NCBI RefSeq assembly: GCF_945859705.1
Contig: NC_079134.1
Span: 122,698,620-122,762,619, forward strand
Origin: Episyrphus balteatus
Taxonomy: Eukaryota > Arthropoda > Insecta > Diptera > Syrphidae
Direction: 5' to 3'
Length of the DNA: 64,000 nucleotides
Each line of letters opens with the position of its first letter. Position 1 is the stretch's first letter. Under the pieces are notes generated by a model that saw only the letters and a program-made list of their open reading frames with translations, had not been told where the DNA came from and did no database searches. Below are positions 23,921 through 35,093 of this stretch, piece by piece. Made by a program: the position numbers and the translations under genes.

Positions 23921-25758
23921 GGCTATTGATTATGTCGAAAAAAACTGAGTAATAAGGAACTAAGACGTTCACGGGTTTTTATTGTAGGAATCGTTCAATG
24001 GATTATATAAGAAGATAAAACTGCGGAGTGCTATTAAATGAGAGGGTGGAAACTGAAGATAGGGGTGCAAAAGCCCCCTTTTTGGTTTTTTCAATATACC
24101 TCGTAAACCAAGCAAAATTTTGATAAATTCCACATACAACTTTTTGTAGAGAATTAAATTTCCTATTGGAATAATGTTTTATAAAAATTGAAAAAAAAAA
24201 TTTCCATACCAAAATAGTCGAAACAATCATAAAAAAAATATAAAAAAAATCGATTTTTATAGTTTTTTTGCTTTTTTAGTTGTACATTTTTTTTGGGTTG
24301 AGATAGACATAAACATTGCTCCAAAGAAAAAAAGAAGATTAAATTTCCTTCAAAATGCTGTACTCAATAAATTTTTTCATTGAAAATTGACCCAAGTATG
24401 GCCATTTTAATCTACCTTTTTTATCGCATTTTTAGTTTTACTTAAGTAAAACAGAAACATTTGATGGGAAAGTACGATTACTTAAGCACCAAGAACTGAT
24501 AATGGGATTTTGTAGAGGGGTTAAATACAATCATTGTTTACTATGGGAGGGAGGGTCAATGTCCCCCCGTTTTGGAGGGAGGGGCAATTTTCTAAAAAAA
24601 ATACTTAAAATTAAAAAAAATTAATAAAAAACAACGGCAACACTTACAGTTTTGATTGAAACTTTTTTCAAAAGCTAGAATTATAAACTTAATATTAATT
24701 TTAAAACGAAGTTATTTTAATCAAGTGTTTTTGAAATAAACGAGTGATTCCGATAAAAAAAAGTATTTTGTCTATTTTTCAATTTTCTCAAAAAGTAGAA
24801 GGCATAGGAACATTATGATTTTCATGATTTGATAAGAAATCAATTAAGGCAGTTTACTTTGTCGTATTGAAGTCCACAGTCTTTGTGAAAATTGTACTCA
24901 ATGTGCTTTTTAAACATTTTTTTACAAGTTTTGACTTTGAAATCGGGTATTTCAAAAAGAATTGATTAAAACAACTTCATTTTAAAATTAATATTAAATT
25001 TATAATTCTAGCTTTTGAAAAAAGTATCAATCAAAACTGTAAGTGTTGCCGTTGTTTTTAATAATTTTTTTTAATTTTAAGTATTTTTTTTAGAAAATTG
25101 CCCCTCCCTCCAAAACGGGGGGACATTGACCCTCCCTCTCATAGTAAACAATGATTGTATTTAACCCCTCTAAAAAATCTCATTATCAGTTCTTGGTGCT
25201 TAAGTAATCGTACTTTCCCCTCAAATGTTTCTATTTTACTTAAGTAAAACTAAAAATGCGAAAAAAAAGATAGATTAAAATGGCCATACTTCGGTCAATT
25301 TTCAATGAAAAAATTTATTGAGTAGGTACAGCATTTTGAAGGAAATTTAATCTTTTTTTTTCTTTGGAGCAATATTTATGTCTATCTCAACCCAAAAAAA
25401 ATGTACAACTAAAAAAGCAAAAAAAACTAAAAAAATCGATTTTTTTTATATTTTTTTTATGATTGTTTCGACTATTTTGGTATGGAAATTTTTTTTTCAA
25501 TTTTTCTAAAACATTATTCCAATAGGAAATTTAATTCTGTACAAAAAGTTGTATGTGGATTTTATCAAAATTTTGCTTGGTTTACGTGGTATATTGAAAA
25601 AACCAAAAAAGGGGGCTTTTGCACCCCTATCTTCAATTTCCACCCTCTCATTTAATAGCACTCCGCGGTTTTATCTTCTTATATAACCCATTGAACGATT
25701 CCTGCAATAAAAACCCGTGAACGTCTTAGTTCCTTTCTAAACTACATAATCAATAGCC
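23921..25758. mobile_element. Foldback element with TA target duplication (copy 1)
   Basis: The element begins GGCTATTGATTATGT and ends with its reverse complement; TA lies on both outer sides (23919-23920 and 25759-25760). The arms of about 800-900 bp, 23921-24800 and 24960-25758, are close reverse complements. They contain the GGGAGGGGCAATTTTCT / GGCAACACTTACAG segment shared with 5.4, 52.9 and 62.5 kb. There is no transposase. TA duplication suggests mobilisation by a Tc1/mariner-type enzyme, which is an inference from flank sequence only. A second, right-truncated copy starts at 52314. Confidence 0.75.
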
Positions 25759-26916
25759 TATTGGGTCTTGTATTTTAATTGGGTCCTAAAAAACTTTCTA
25801 AATCGTAAGAGCCGTTCTTTAAAAAACTAATTTTTTAGAAATAATTTTTTGAAAAAATGTTTTAAAATAAAATTGGCCCACGATTAAGAAGAAACTACAT
25901 TAATCAACTCCTAAAACAAAAATTTCAAAAAAAATCAGTGTCTCGTTTTCGAAAATTCGATTTTTCAAAAAAAAAAAAAATGTTTTAGGCCAATTGGCCA
26001 ATTTATGTGAAACATAAACATTTAAATTCTACATAGTGGTTTGCACTAACTCAAAATTTGGTCATATATTGCTCTAAGTTTGACATAACTTAAGGGGAAG
26101 AAATAGTAGAACTAAAGGATTTTATGTTCTATTTAAAGTATTTTATTGACCAAAACAGAAAGAACGCGGCTTCAAAAATTGATGCATGTGGTAAAAAAGG
26201 AAAATTTTCAATTTAATATATATTTACTCACATTCATTAGCATTAACCATTTACCGATGGTAAAATTTACAACACACATTTTTGAAACACTGTTCACTTT
26301 TTGTTTTTATATTGGTCATATTAATTTTTGACAAACAAAAATATTTACAAAACAAAAATTCTGTCAAATAAATATTTTTTTTTATTAAATTAAATACACT
26401 TTTATTGCCACTTTCACTATTTTACACTTTTTTTCTGCAATTAAAATTGCCAAAATAATAAATTTGTTAAATTATTCCCGGTAAATTGCTCAAAAACAAT
26501 TCAAATTGACTGACGTTCGTGTCGTTTGACATTTTAATTTGAAGTTCTCAGCGATTTCTCGCATGAAAGTAAATCGTTGCTAGGATGAACATAAATATTT
26601 TTTAGAAACTTAGAATAAACTAAGTAAAACATAAGAGTTATGTTCGACCTATCTAAGATTAGAATTTATGACTACACTGAGGGAAAAGCCACCATAAAAC
26701 AACGTGAAATCAATTAAAACCACATTGATTTAACTATTATTCGGAATGATTTTGCGTTAAAGATGGACATTTTAAAATCAACGTGGAAAATAGGTTAATT
26801 TTTTATGGTTTCGTATCTTAAAGTCACATAAATCAAAGTAGTTCAACTTTGAAACAACGACGTTTCAACTTCAATTTATTTTTTCCCTTAGCGTAGTATG
26901 AGCAAATGGGCCTTAA
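25759..26916. other. AT-rich spacer, no gene recognised
   Basis: There are no conserved open frames. A direct TA-type junction links it to the foldback element on the left and a TTAA junction to the MITE on the right. Confidence 0.4.
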
Positions 26917-27630
26917 GGGGGGGAAATCCCTCTGGACGACAGCTTTTTCAATAATTTTGTTTGGAAAACCGAAAGCATTTATTGAAATTTGGAAAAGTAT
27001 ATGATATATGATATTATTGACATTATCAATACTTCAGTATTGATACTTTTTTTTTCAAGTTAAAAAACAATTAAATGGCGGCTTTTCAGCTCTTTAAAGT
27101 TGACGCCTCGAGTTTGAGCCGTGCAATGCCCTGGTCCAGATAATTATTTATAATCAAAAAAGTAATTTTTTTTTGCAATAAAATATATTTATACGCATTG
27201 CATGAACCTAAATTTACTAAAAACAAGTGTAAAATAAAAATTAGAGACAAAAAAAAACGAAAAAACACAATGTTTCTTTATAAACAAATTGTTTAAAAAA
27301 ATATTTATTGTAAAAATTTTGTTGAACTTTTAAGTTCATGCAATGGTCACTTAGTTAACAAGTAATTTGCACTTTATTTCAAGTCGAAAGCTTCATTAAT
27401 TTTTGAGTTATGTTGCACGGCGCGGAAAATAACGCGTTTCGAGAAAAATGCATTTAAAGTTTTCGTACTATGGTAGGCTCGGAGCGCATGGATTTCGGGA
27501 CTATTTAGGAACTTATGAGGCTTCATTTAAGGCTAAGACCACTGAAAATAGTTTTTTCGGTTGATAAATTAATTTATTAGGGAAAATAAAAATAATGCAA
27601 AAATAAAAAATTCCAGAGGGATTTCCCCCC
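26917..27630. mobile_element. MITE with TTAA target duplication (piggyBac-like)
   Basis: Terminal inverted repeats GGGGGGGAAATCCCTCTGG (left, from 26917) and its complement (right, ending 27630) are bounded on both sides by TTAA (26913-26916 and 27631-27634). TTAA duplication is characteristic of piggyBac transposases. The 714-bp interior has no transposase. The ends start with G rather than the C typical of piggyBac, so the superfamily call rests on the duplication. Confidence 0.65.
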
Positions 27631-27681
27631 TTAATTTTTTTATAATTATTTTGTTTTTCAAAATTTAATTTTTGATTTTGA

Positions 27682-27780
27682 AGAGACATGTCTCATGAGA
27701 GAAATGTCCGATGAGACATGTCTCGTGAGACAATTCCCATGAGAAATGGAATTGTCTCATGTCTCATGAGACATGTCTCA
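27682..27780. promoter_or_regulatory. Cluster of GAGACATGTCTC palindromes (p53-site-like)
   Basis: Three copies of the palindrome containing AGACATGTCT lie at 27684-27693, 27714-27723 and 27769-27778, with further half-copies between them (TCTCATGAGA, GTCTCATGAGAC). Each decamer fits the p53-family half-site RRRCWWGYYY exactly. The cluster is about 0.6 kb upstream of the TATA box of prophenoloxidase copy a. The function is conjectural; a simple hairpin-forming repeat is the alternative. Confidence 0.4.
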
Positions 27781-28138
27781 GAAAAACTATTTCAAGTTTC
27801 CAAATGATGATTTTCTTAACACGTGAGTTTCTTATCTAGATTTGTATCCTATTTGAAGACTTATTGGAAGTAATTTTTTATCTAGATTTGTATCCTATTC
27901 CAGGTATATCGGCTCAGAGAGCACTCACATGTATTTTTTAATAAGTTTTGCACTCTTAGTTTTGTTTTTAGATGCTTTTAAACTTTGCATTTTTGGAGGT
28001 CCTAGAACCAGAAACTAGGCCACTTGGCAAAAAAGGGACCATCACATACAAAAGTATAAAGTTTATTGAATAAGGTATATTTCAATGAAGTAAACAAAAC
28101 TTTTTGATGATTACTTTATTATTTGTTTTGCAAACAAA

Positions 28139-28359
28139 TTATCAACTTTTCGTGGCTGTGGTTTGCATTCACGTGTTTTGTCAGTTACTGCAATGCGTTC
28201 AAAAATTCCAAGAATTTTAGTTTAGTATGAACAAAAAATAAACGATATTATCAATGAAATGCACTAAATCATTATCAAGTTCAAAAGAATTTTTTTTTAT
28301 CAAAACCACACTGGAAAATGAAATATTGCAATAACAACATTTAGCAGGTACTATAAAAG
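28139..28359 (+). promoter_or_regulatory. Promoter of prophenoloxidase copy a: TATA box with RUNX and GATA sites
   Basis: A TATAAAAG box lies at 28352-28359, about 110 bases before the ATG. Upstream are RUNX-type sites TGTGGT (28157-28162) and AACCACA (28304-28310) and GATA-type sites TTATCA (28139-28144, 28272-28277, 28297-28302). In Drosophila, crystal-cell prophenoloxidase genes are driven by the RUNX factor Lozenge with the GATA factor Serpent. GATA words are common in AT-rich DNA, so the RUNX sites next to the TATA box carry most of the weight. Confidence 0.55.
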
Positions 28360-28465
28360 GATGAATTTTTGCAAGTAGGAATTTAGAATTATTTTACATG
28401 TTGAATGTGATTAATTCATTTATTTGTTAAACAAATTTTAATAAGATTTTTTTTTGCAAAAAAAA

Positions 28466-30687
28466 ATGGCTGACAAGAAGAATCTCCTTTTGCTACTTGA
28501 ACGTCCACAAGAACCTGTGTTCATGGTAAAAGGCAAAGAGGCAACCGTTTTCGATATTCCCGATAAGTATTTTACCGATCGTTACAAGCCTCTCGGTAAT
28601 GTCGTCACTTCGAAATTCGGTGAGAACGTTGATCGAAAAATTCCCGTCAAGGATTTGCCTCAACCTGATCTGAGGGAAGTTATGGCATTGGGTCGACGGG
28701 AGCCATTCTCCTTGTTCATTCCTCGTCATTCGAAGATTGCTTCCAAGCTAATTGACATTTTTATGCAGGCTCGTTCAATTGATGAACTTCAAAGCAGAGC
28801 TGTCTATGCTAGAGATCGCGTCAATCCTATTTTATTCAACTACGCTCTCAGTGTTGCTTTACTCCATCGATCTGATACCAAAGGCTTAAATCTTCCATCG
28901 TTCGTCGAAACTTTCCCCGATAAGTTCATTGATTCAAAAGTTATTTCCCAAGTCCGTGAGGAAGCAACTGTTGTTAAACCCGAATCACGAAGGCCAATTA
29001 TCGTACCGAGAGACTACACTGCTTCTGATCTTGACGAAGAGCATCGATTGTGGTATTTCCGCGAGGATATGGGTCTAAATCTTCATCATTGGCATTGGCA
29101 TTTGATTTATCCTCCGGAAGCCTCCGATCGTGCTATCGTAGCTAAAGATCGTCGTGGAGAATTGTTCTATTACATGCATCAGCAAATCGTTGCTCGTTAT
29201 AACTTGGAACGTTTTTGCAATAATATGGCTCGAGTTAAACGCTTCAATAATTTACGTGAACCTATTGCTGCTGGGTACTTTCCGAAAATGGATTCTCTAG
29301 TTGCCAGTCGTGCTTGGCCACCTCGAGGACCGAATACGAAGATTAGTGATCTTAATCGGGAAACTGATCAAATAAAAGTGGATATTGATGATTTGGAACG
29401 CTGGAGGGATCGCATATACGAAGCTATTCATCAAGGATTTGTGGTTAATGTAAGTATCTGATTCAACAATTTTTTTTTTTACTTTCCGAAGATGTACATT
29501 TTCATAGGAATCGGGAAAACGTATTCCTCTTGATGAAACGAAGGGTATTGATATTCTTGGTGATATTCTCGATTCATCAATTCTATCAGTGAACCGTCAG
29601 TTTTATGGTAATCTTCATGGATTTGGTCATGTCTTCATTTCTTTTGCCCACGATCCTGATCACCGTCACTTGGAGAATTTCAGTGTGATGGGAGATAATA
29701 CAACTACCATGCGAGATCCAGCCTTCTACAACTTGCATTCATTTGTTGATGATATCTTCCAAACTCACAAGGAACTCCTACCACCATATACCCTTCCAGA
29801 ATTAAGTTACCGGGGTATAATAATAACTGGTATCCAGGTTGCTAGCAAAGGCGGTAAACCAAATGTTCTCAATACTTACTGGCAACAATCTGATATTGAT
29901 TTATCCCGTGGAATGGACTTTGTACCAAGGGGAAACGTATTGGCTAGGTTCACTCATTTGCAACATGACGATTTTGAATATACCATCAATGTGAATAATG
30001 ATAGTGGTGCTCAACGTTTCGGAACTGTTCGCATATTTTTGGGACCGAAATTTGACGAACGTGGTCAACAAATGTTGTATCGCGACCAACGGCTTTTGAT
30101 GATTGAATTGGATAAATTTATCGCTTCTCGTTAGTAACCCAATATTTTCATACAATGAATCCTTTAAATAAGTTCTTCCATAGTTAAACCTGGTGCGAAT
30201 ACTCTTCGACGTAAGTCAACGGATTCTAGTCTCACTATTCCTTTCGAAAGGACTTTCCGTAATGTTGATATTAACCGTCCAGCTGAGGGCACTCCTGATG
30301 AGTTGGAATTTAACTTCTGTGGATGTGGTTGGCCACAACACTTGTTAATTCCCAAAGGACGTCCAGAAGGCATGCAGTTTCAGCTATTTGTTATGATATC
30401 TGACTATGAAGTTGATAGGGTATGTATTTTTTTATAAAAAGAAATTTAGGGAAAACAAACTTAACGGTTCTTTTTAGGTTGATCAAGACTTGGTAGGCAG
30501 TTGTAGTGATGCTTCATCATATTGCGGTGTTCGTGATCGCCTTTATCCTGATCGTCGTTCAATGGGATATCCATTCGATCGTTTGAGTCGCACTGGAACC
30601 GATAATTTGGCCAAGTTTTTGACACCAAATATGAGAGTTACTGATATTACTATACGACATACTGATCGAACAACAATGCGTCAATAA
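28466..30687 (+). CDS. PPO: Prophenoloxidase, copy a (4 exons, 683 aa)
   Basis: This is the copper enzyme zymogen that oxidises mono- and diphenols to quinones for melanisation and wound sealing. Exons are 28466-29449, 29508-30129, 30184-30419 and 30478-30687; introns are 54-58 nt, GT-AG, with frame maintained. CuA ligands are His208 and His212 in NLHHWHWHL and His238 in FYYMHQQ. CuB ligands are His365 and His369 in GNLHGFGH and His405 in FYNLHSFVDD. The thioester-like motif GCGWPQH is in exon 3. There is no signal peptide, as usual for these haemocyte proteins. The expected activation site reads Lys50-Phe51 instead of Arg-Phe. The residue before His405 is Leu where copy b and most insect enzymes have Trp. 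The ATG at 28466 (MADKKN) matches copy b (MANKNN); the frame is open slightly upstream without another ATG. The gene is convergent with the ACE-like gene at 32524. Confidence 0.96.
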
Positions 30688-30757
30688 AAAAGTTAAAAGA
30701 ATACATCATTGATGATTACACTGATTGGGACATGTTAAACCGGAAAAAAGGAACAAT

Positions 30758-30763
30758 AATAAA
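30758..30763 (+). promoter_or_regulatory. Polyadenylation signal AATAAA of prophenoloxidase copy a
   Basis: AATAAA lies 71 bases after the stop codon and is the first canonical signal downstream of the gene. Confidence 0.6.
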
Positions 30764-30839
30764 TTGAGACCATACCAACGTGATTGCTTGTTTTTTTTTT
30801 CATGTGAATGTTTATAAAGTCTTTCTTAGCTATAACATA

Positions 30840-31285
30840 TTTTATCTCCAACTAAGCTCAAGATTTGTAAAATCTTTCAAATTCGCAAGGCCTCTTTGAG
30901 CTCTATTCATAGCTGAAAACCAAAAGTTTCTTGGATGTCTGGTTGCTGAATTATTTGCAATCGAACTATTTTTTGTCTTCCATCCGAAAGCCGATATTTT
31001 TGGATCAAAGTCTCGAAACAAGTTTTGGTTTACAGGTGCGAGTTCACAATGAACAGACCTATTTATTTATGCAAAAATACTACAAATTTATTTTTTTCGG
31101 ATTTTCGAGTAAAAATCAAGGTTAACCCCTTGCCTGAAAAAAATGCATTTTGAAAAAATTCCTCCAAATCCACCGCGTAAGATATCAAAAGAAAGGTCTC
31201 TTTGAGTTCTATTCATAGCTTAAAATTAAAAGTTTCTTGGATGTCTGGTTGCTGAATTATTCGCAATCGAACTATTTTTTTTTAA
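30840..31285. repeat. Tandem duplication, about 306-bp period, with a third piece beyond 32100
   Basis: The segment around TTTCTTGGATGTCTGGTTGC occurs at about 30927 and 31233 in nearly identical context. A diverged third unit, with the related words AGTTTCTCGGACGTC and GAACAGACCTATGTATTTAG, continues at 32100-32400 on the far side of the inserted element. It is non-coding. Confidence 0.7.
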
Positions 31286-32100
31286 GGGTTGGGGTCAAAA
31301 TTCTGCCGGGGTCAAAATTCTTTTGTCAAAGTTCTGCTTTCAAAATTCTGCTTTACAAAATTCTGCTTTCAAAATTCTGCTTTTCAAAGTTCTGTTTTTC
31401 AAAATTCTGTTTTTCAAAATTCTGCTTTTCATAATTCTGCTTTTCAAAATTCTGCAAAAAATTAAAAAAGGGTTTGGAAAATGTAAAAAAGCGCGCGCTT
31501 TTTAACATTTTCCAAACCCTTTTTTAATTTTTTGCAGAATTCTGTAAAATCATCTTTTTGAAAAATTATCTGCTTATTTGATTACCTACCTACATAATTT
31601 GTCATTTTTTAAATGCGAATTAATTTTTTTTTATAAATGAATAAATTTGAAAATATTAAGAAAAGGTTTTTAATATTAAACATTTCCGAAAATAACTAAA
31701 AATTTATTAATTTATCAAATTAAGATGAATATTCAAATTTTGAATAAGAAAAGGAATGTACAACATCGGTTCCAATTGGTATACATATTTTATTTGAAAG
31801 AAAGTCAGTATATGCATTTCAAAAAATATTTGCGACACTTAAATAATAAAATTTAGGAAAGTACCAATGTTGAATTACATTAATGAGGTGTATTTTTCTT
31901 TAGCCAGCGCATATGCTATAAAAAAAAAAAACAGAATTAGCAGAATTTTTTTGTTCAAATATAATGCTGGCAGAATTTTGAAAAGCAGAATTTTGAAAAA
32001 CAGAATAGAAAAAAAGCAGAATTTTGAAAAACAGAATTTTCGCTGAAAAAGCAGAATTTTGAAAAGCAGAATTTTGAAGCCAGAATTTTGACCCGATCCC
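31286..32100. mobile_element. Foldback element with TTCTGCTTTTCAAAA minisatellite arms
   Basis: The left end reads GGGTTGGGGTCAAAATTCTG and the right end is close to its reverse complement (CAGAATTTTGACCCGATCCC). The left arm (31311-31455) is a run of about nine 15-bp TTCTGCTTTTCAAAA units. The right arm (31930-32095) carries the same unit inverted. The flanks are TTAA on the left and TTAT on the right. It splits an older tandem repeat between the prophenoloxidase a and ACE-like A genes. Confidence 0.7.
31456..31929. other. Interior of the foldback element
   Basis: It contains a second palindrome (AAAAAGGGTTTGGAAAATGT at about 31465 with its complement near 31505) around GCGCGCGC, then AT-rich sequence without a gene. 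Confidence 0.5.
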
Positions 32101-32523
32101 TTATTTGCAATTGAAATATATTTTTGCTTACATTCGGAGGCAGTTAACTTGGATTCAATTTCTCGAAACAAGTTTTGGTTGGCATGTATAACTTCACAGT
32201 GAACAGACCTATGTATTTAGTCACAAAAACTACAAAATAATTTTTTTCGGATTTTCGAAAAAAATCCAAGGGGTACCCCTTGTCTGAAAAAAAATAAAAT
32301 TTTAAAAAATTTCCTCCAAATCCATTGAGTGAAAAACAAAAGTTTCTCGGACGTCTACTAGCTGAATTACTTGAATACCTCAAAATATTTTTAAAATTAT
32401 ACTTCAACATTGCCTTAGCTTTATCAAAACACAGTTTGCGAAAAATTAGGTTACATTTTTTATTCACTTTAGTTTCATACAAATTTCAGTTTTAATATTC
32501 ATGTGTTGGGGCTTTCAATGTTT

Positions 32524-35038
32524 TTACAGCACAACTAAAAATAGAAATGAACTATTAGTAAAAAAAAATAATTTTTTGAGCAATATTTTATTACCTTTTG
32601 TTGATGGAGTCCATCCAATTTTCGTTCCTGACTTACTATTCTTTTCCTTAAGCCAGATATGTAATGGTTTGTAATATTCTAATAATGAATTTGCAGACAT
32701 TGCTGGAAATCCTTGAACTGCCCTGCTCATTGCTGAACGCCATGAAGTTGCTGATCCCATTTTCATCATTTTTCTTAAAAAAAAAAACAAAAATTGATGT
32801 AAAGTTAGTTTTAATTTAAAAACTTTTTCGAAAAAAATCTCTTACTTCATGGCTGTTCCAACATCCTTGCTTCCATAAAAGTCACATGCATGTAAAGGTT
32901 TATTTGGATCATCTGGAACGTAAGCTCTGCTCGTTAAACAAAAGGATTCGTACATTTGATAGCCAAGTACTTCGGAGGCGAATTTTCTGAAAAAGGGAAC
33001 ATTCAGATGGATTTAAGGCTCTTTCAAAGATGTCACACATTTTTTTTTTAAAGAAATTGATGAATTGGAAGATCTATTGGAGCAGCATTTATTTTTGAGC
33101 AAAATTATACTCTTACCTTGTTTGATGGTTTTGTGCAACATCATCAAAGAACTTGTACGAAAAATCTATGTACTTCAATGTTCTATCAACTGGTGCTTCA
33201 ATTCCGGCATACTCATCCATCAGTTTCCAATAATGCTGATTTGATCTCTCTAATGGCACTCGTCCTTCCAAAACATCAATCATCAGTTTAGTATTAACAA
33301 AATGTTCAGCAATATTAAACATTGTATGAACACCCTGTAAACATTGTGTTAACAAAACAAAGTTAAATTTTGTAGAATGATGCCCGACTAACAATTTTGC
33401 TTCTATAAAGCTTTACAGAAGCAAAGCAATAGCACATGTAAAGCTTTATAGAAGCAAAATTGTAAGTCGGGCATCATTCTTTTGTTTTGTTTCTGTAAGG
33501 CTTTATAGAAGCAAAATTGTAAGTTAAATAGTTTCGTTCCCCATTTTCTTACCATTCTGAATAAACGATTCATAGCCAGTTCATTAGTGTAATTGAAATT
33601 ATTCAAAATTTCAGCTCTATTCATGTGATTTGGTGTTGAAGCTGACAGAATCACGGCTTCTCCCAAAGGATATTCCAAATTAAATGACGGGAAGAAATAA
33701 AACGGAAGGTTTTTCTTCTCCAAAGCATAATGTATGCGTCCTAGATATCCATGGGTTTGAAGGAATCGCTTGAATGTTGAAGTCCTGCAGTATTTCATGT
33801 ATATCCAAGAGGTCTTATCGAAGATATCTGGTTTGCAATCAATTCCAATTTTTCCAACTCCTTGCGAGATAATCTTGAAACGGGTTTCTTTCAATGTTCT
33901 AAAAAAAGATTGAAAATGTTTTATAGCTCAATTAACTTAGATTTCATGAGTGATCTTACTCAGGAATAGGTTCAAAACCAAGTGATAAATAAAAGTCTTC
34001 GGCATTTATGAATATTTTCTCAATATCAAATCCTTGAGATTCGAGACCTTCTTGTAAATTTGGAAGTCTCTCATCAGGATAAGATTGACTTAGAACACTT
34101 TCCTTTTTCCAGGCTTGAAGTTGAACTTGTTCAATTAGATGATCTGGTATTGGACCCTCTTGATTAACAACTGCTGATCCATACTTAATAGACAATTCAC
34201 GTCGTATGTATGCATGAAATTCCTGATAGAAAGGTTTGAGATCTTTCATAACAGTTTCCATATCATTGAAAAATTCTAAATCATCAAAACTTCGGAACCA
34301 AAACTCCCGCACAGTTAGCCCTTAAATATAACAGATATAGTTAAGACCTTAACAAATTACAAATTTCTGTCTCCCACTAACCATTTAGTTCGGCGGCTCT
34401 TCTAAAAAGCTCTACAACATTCATAAAGTGCAAATTTCCAAACTCAAGCTGCTTCTTACGCCATTCTTGCCAATAATGTTGCAATTCCTTGGGATCTAAA
34501 CTGTGAGAAAATACTTTTCGAATATCGGGAAGAAGTGCCATGTCACATTTATTTGGTTCCTTGTAACTACAGACATCTTTTTGCGTAGCAGCTCCCTGCA
34601 GACCCATCAATGATTTGGACAAAGTACTGAAGAAATCTTCTTCAAGAACAAACAAATCCGCTGATCTTAATTTTCGAATACCTTTAACAACATTTGGGTT
34701 CCTAAACCCTGCGGTATTGTATTTCTTAGCTTCTTTTGAAATTTCTAATATAACAGTGGAAATCCGGCGTGCTATTCCATTATCTTCTAAAGCAGCAAAG
34801 AAAAGCTTATCATCAATTGCAAAGGTTTCGTTTGAGATGTCATTGTATAAGCGATAAAGTCTAATACTGGATTCTTGCAAAAACCGGCTGGCATCTCTTT
34901 CGGATGTGTATAATGCGTTTGTTACCTTGAAAAGGAATATTTCAATAAGCTTTAAGGGTTTTTTTTTTTAATAAAAAAAGAAGAACTTACTCCAATAATA
35001 GAAGCAAACAAACAAATTAAAATAATTTTTGAAGCCAT
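32524..35038 (-). CDS. Ance-like: ACE-like secreted pseudo-peptidase A (8 exons, 615 aa)
   Basis: This is a single-domain angiotensin-converting-enzyme family (M2) protein. Exons are 34991-35038, 34382-34925, 33960-34320, 33553-33898, 33117-33334, 32846-32986, 32595-32773 and 32524-32534; all introns are GT-AG and in frame. Residues 1-16 (MASKIILICLFASIIG) are a signal peptide. Family landmarks include QHYWKLMDEYAGIEAPVDR, HACDFYGSK and LLEYYKPL. The zinc motif HEMGH is replaced by GYLGR (368-372) and the third ligand Glu by Tyr394 (EYPLGEA), so no zinc site remains. It is therefore secreted and probably acts by binding. A TATAAAT box is at 35094-35100 and a poly-A signal at 32459-32464 (complement). 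The last 60-nt intron (32535-32594) is in frame without a stop, so retention would add 20 residues. Drosophila Ance-4 or Ance-5 is the likely orthologue group. Confidence 0.93.
33374..33480. repeat. Hairpin MITE in an intron of ACE-like A
   Basis: AGAATGATGCCCGACTAACA starts one arm and its near complement ends the other. The arms are about 45 bp, around GCTTCTATAAAGCTTTA. A further partial copy follows at 33490-33525. The insertion explains why this intron (33335-33552) is 218 nt when the matching introns in copies B and C are about 60 nt. Confidence 0.8.
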
Positions 35039-35093
35039 ATTGCTGGTCAAACTTGCGACTTCACTATGAATTTTGGGCATCCATATCACTCTT

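Noticed and set aside
29901..30373. Minus-strand frames opposite prophenoloxidase copy a
   Set aside because: They are antisense shadows of well-supported coding exons.
31311..31455. Regular short repeats that might suggest a CRISPR array
   Set aside because: The units are contiguous with no unique spacers and the genome is eukaryotic.
33403..33552. Extension of the ACE-like A exon into Phe/Cys/Ala-rich sequence (CFYKALQ repeats)
   Set aside because: This is read-through of a retained intron containing the hairpin MITE. The exon ends at 33553, as in copy B.
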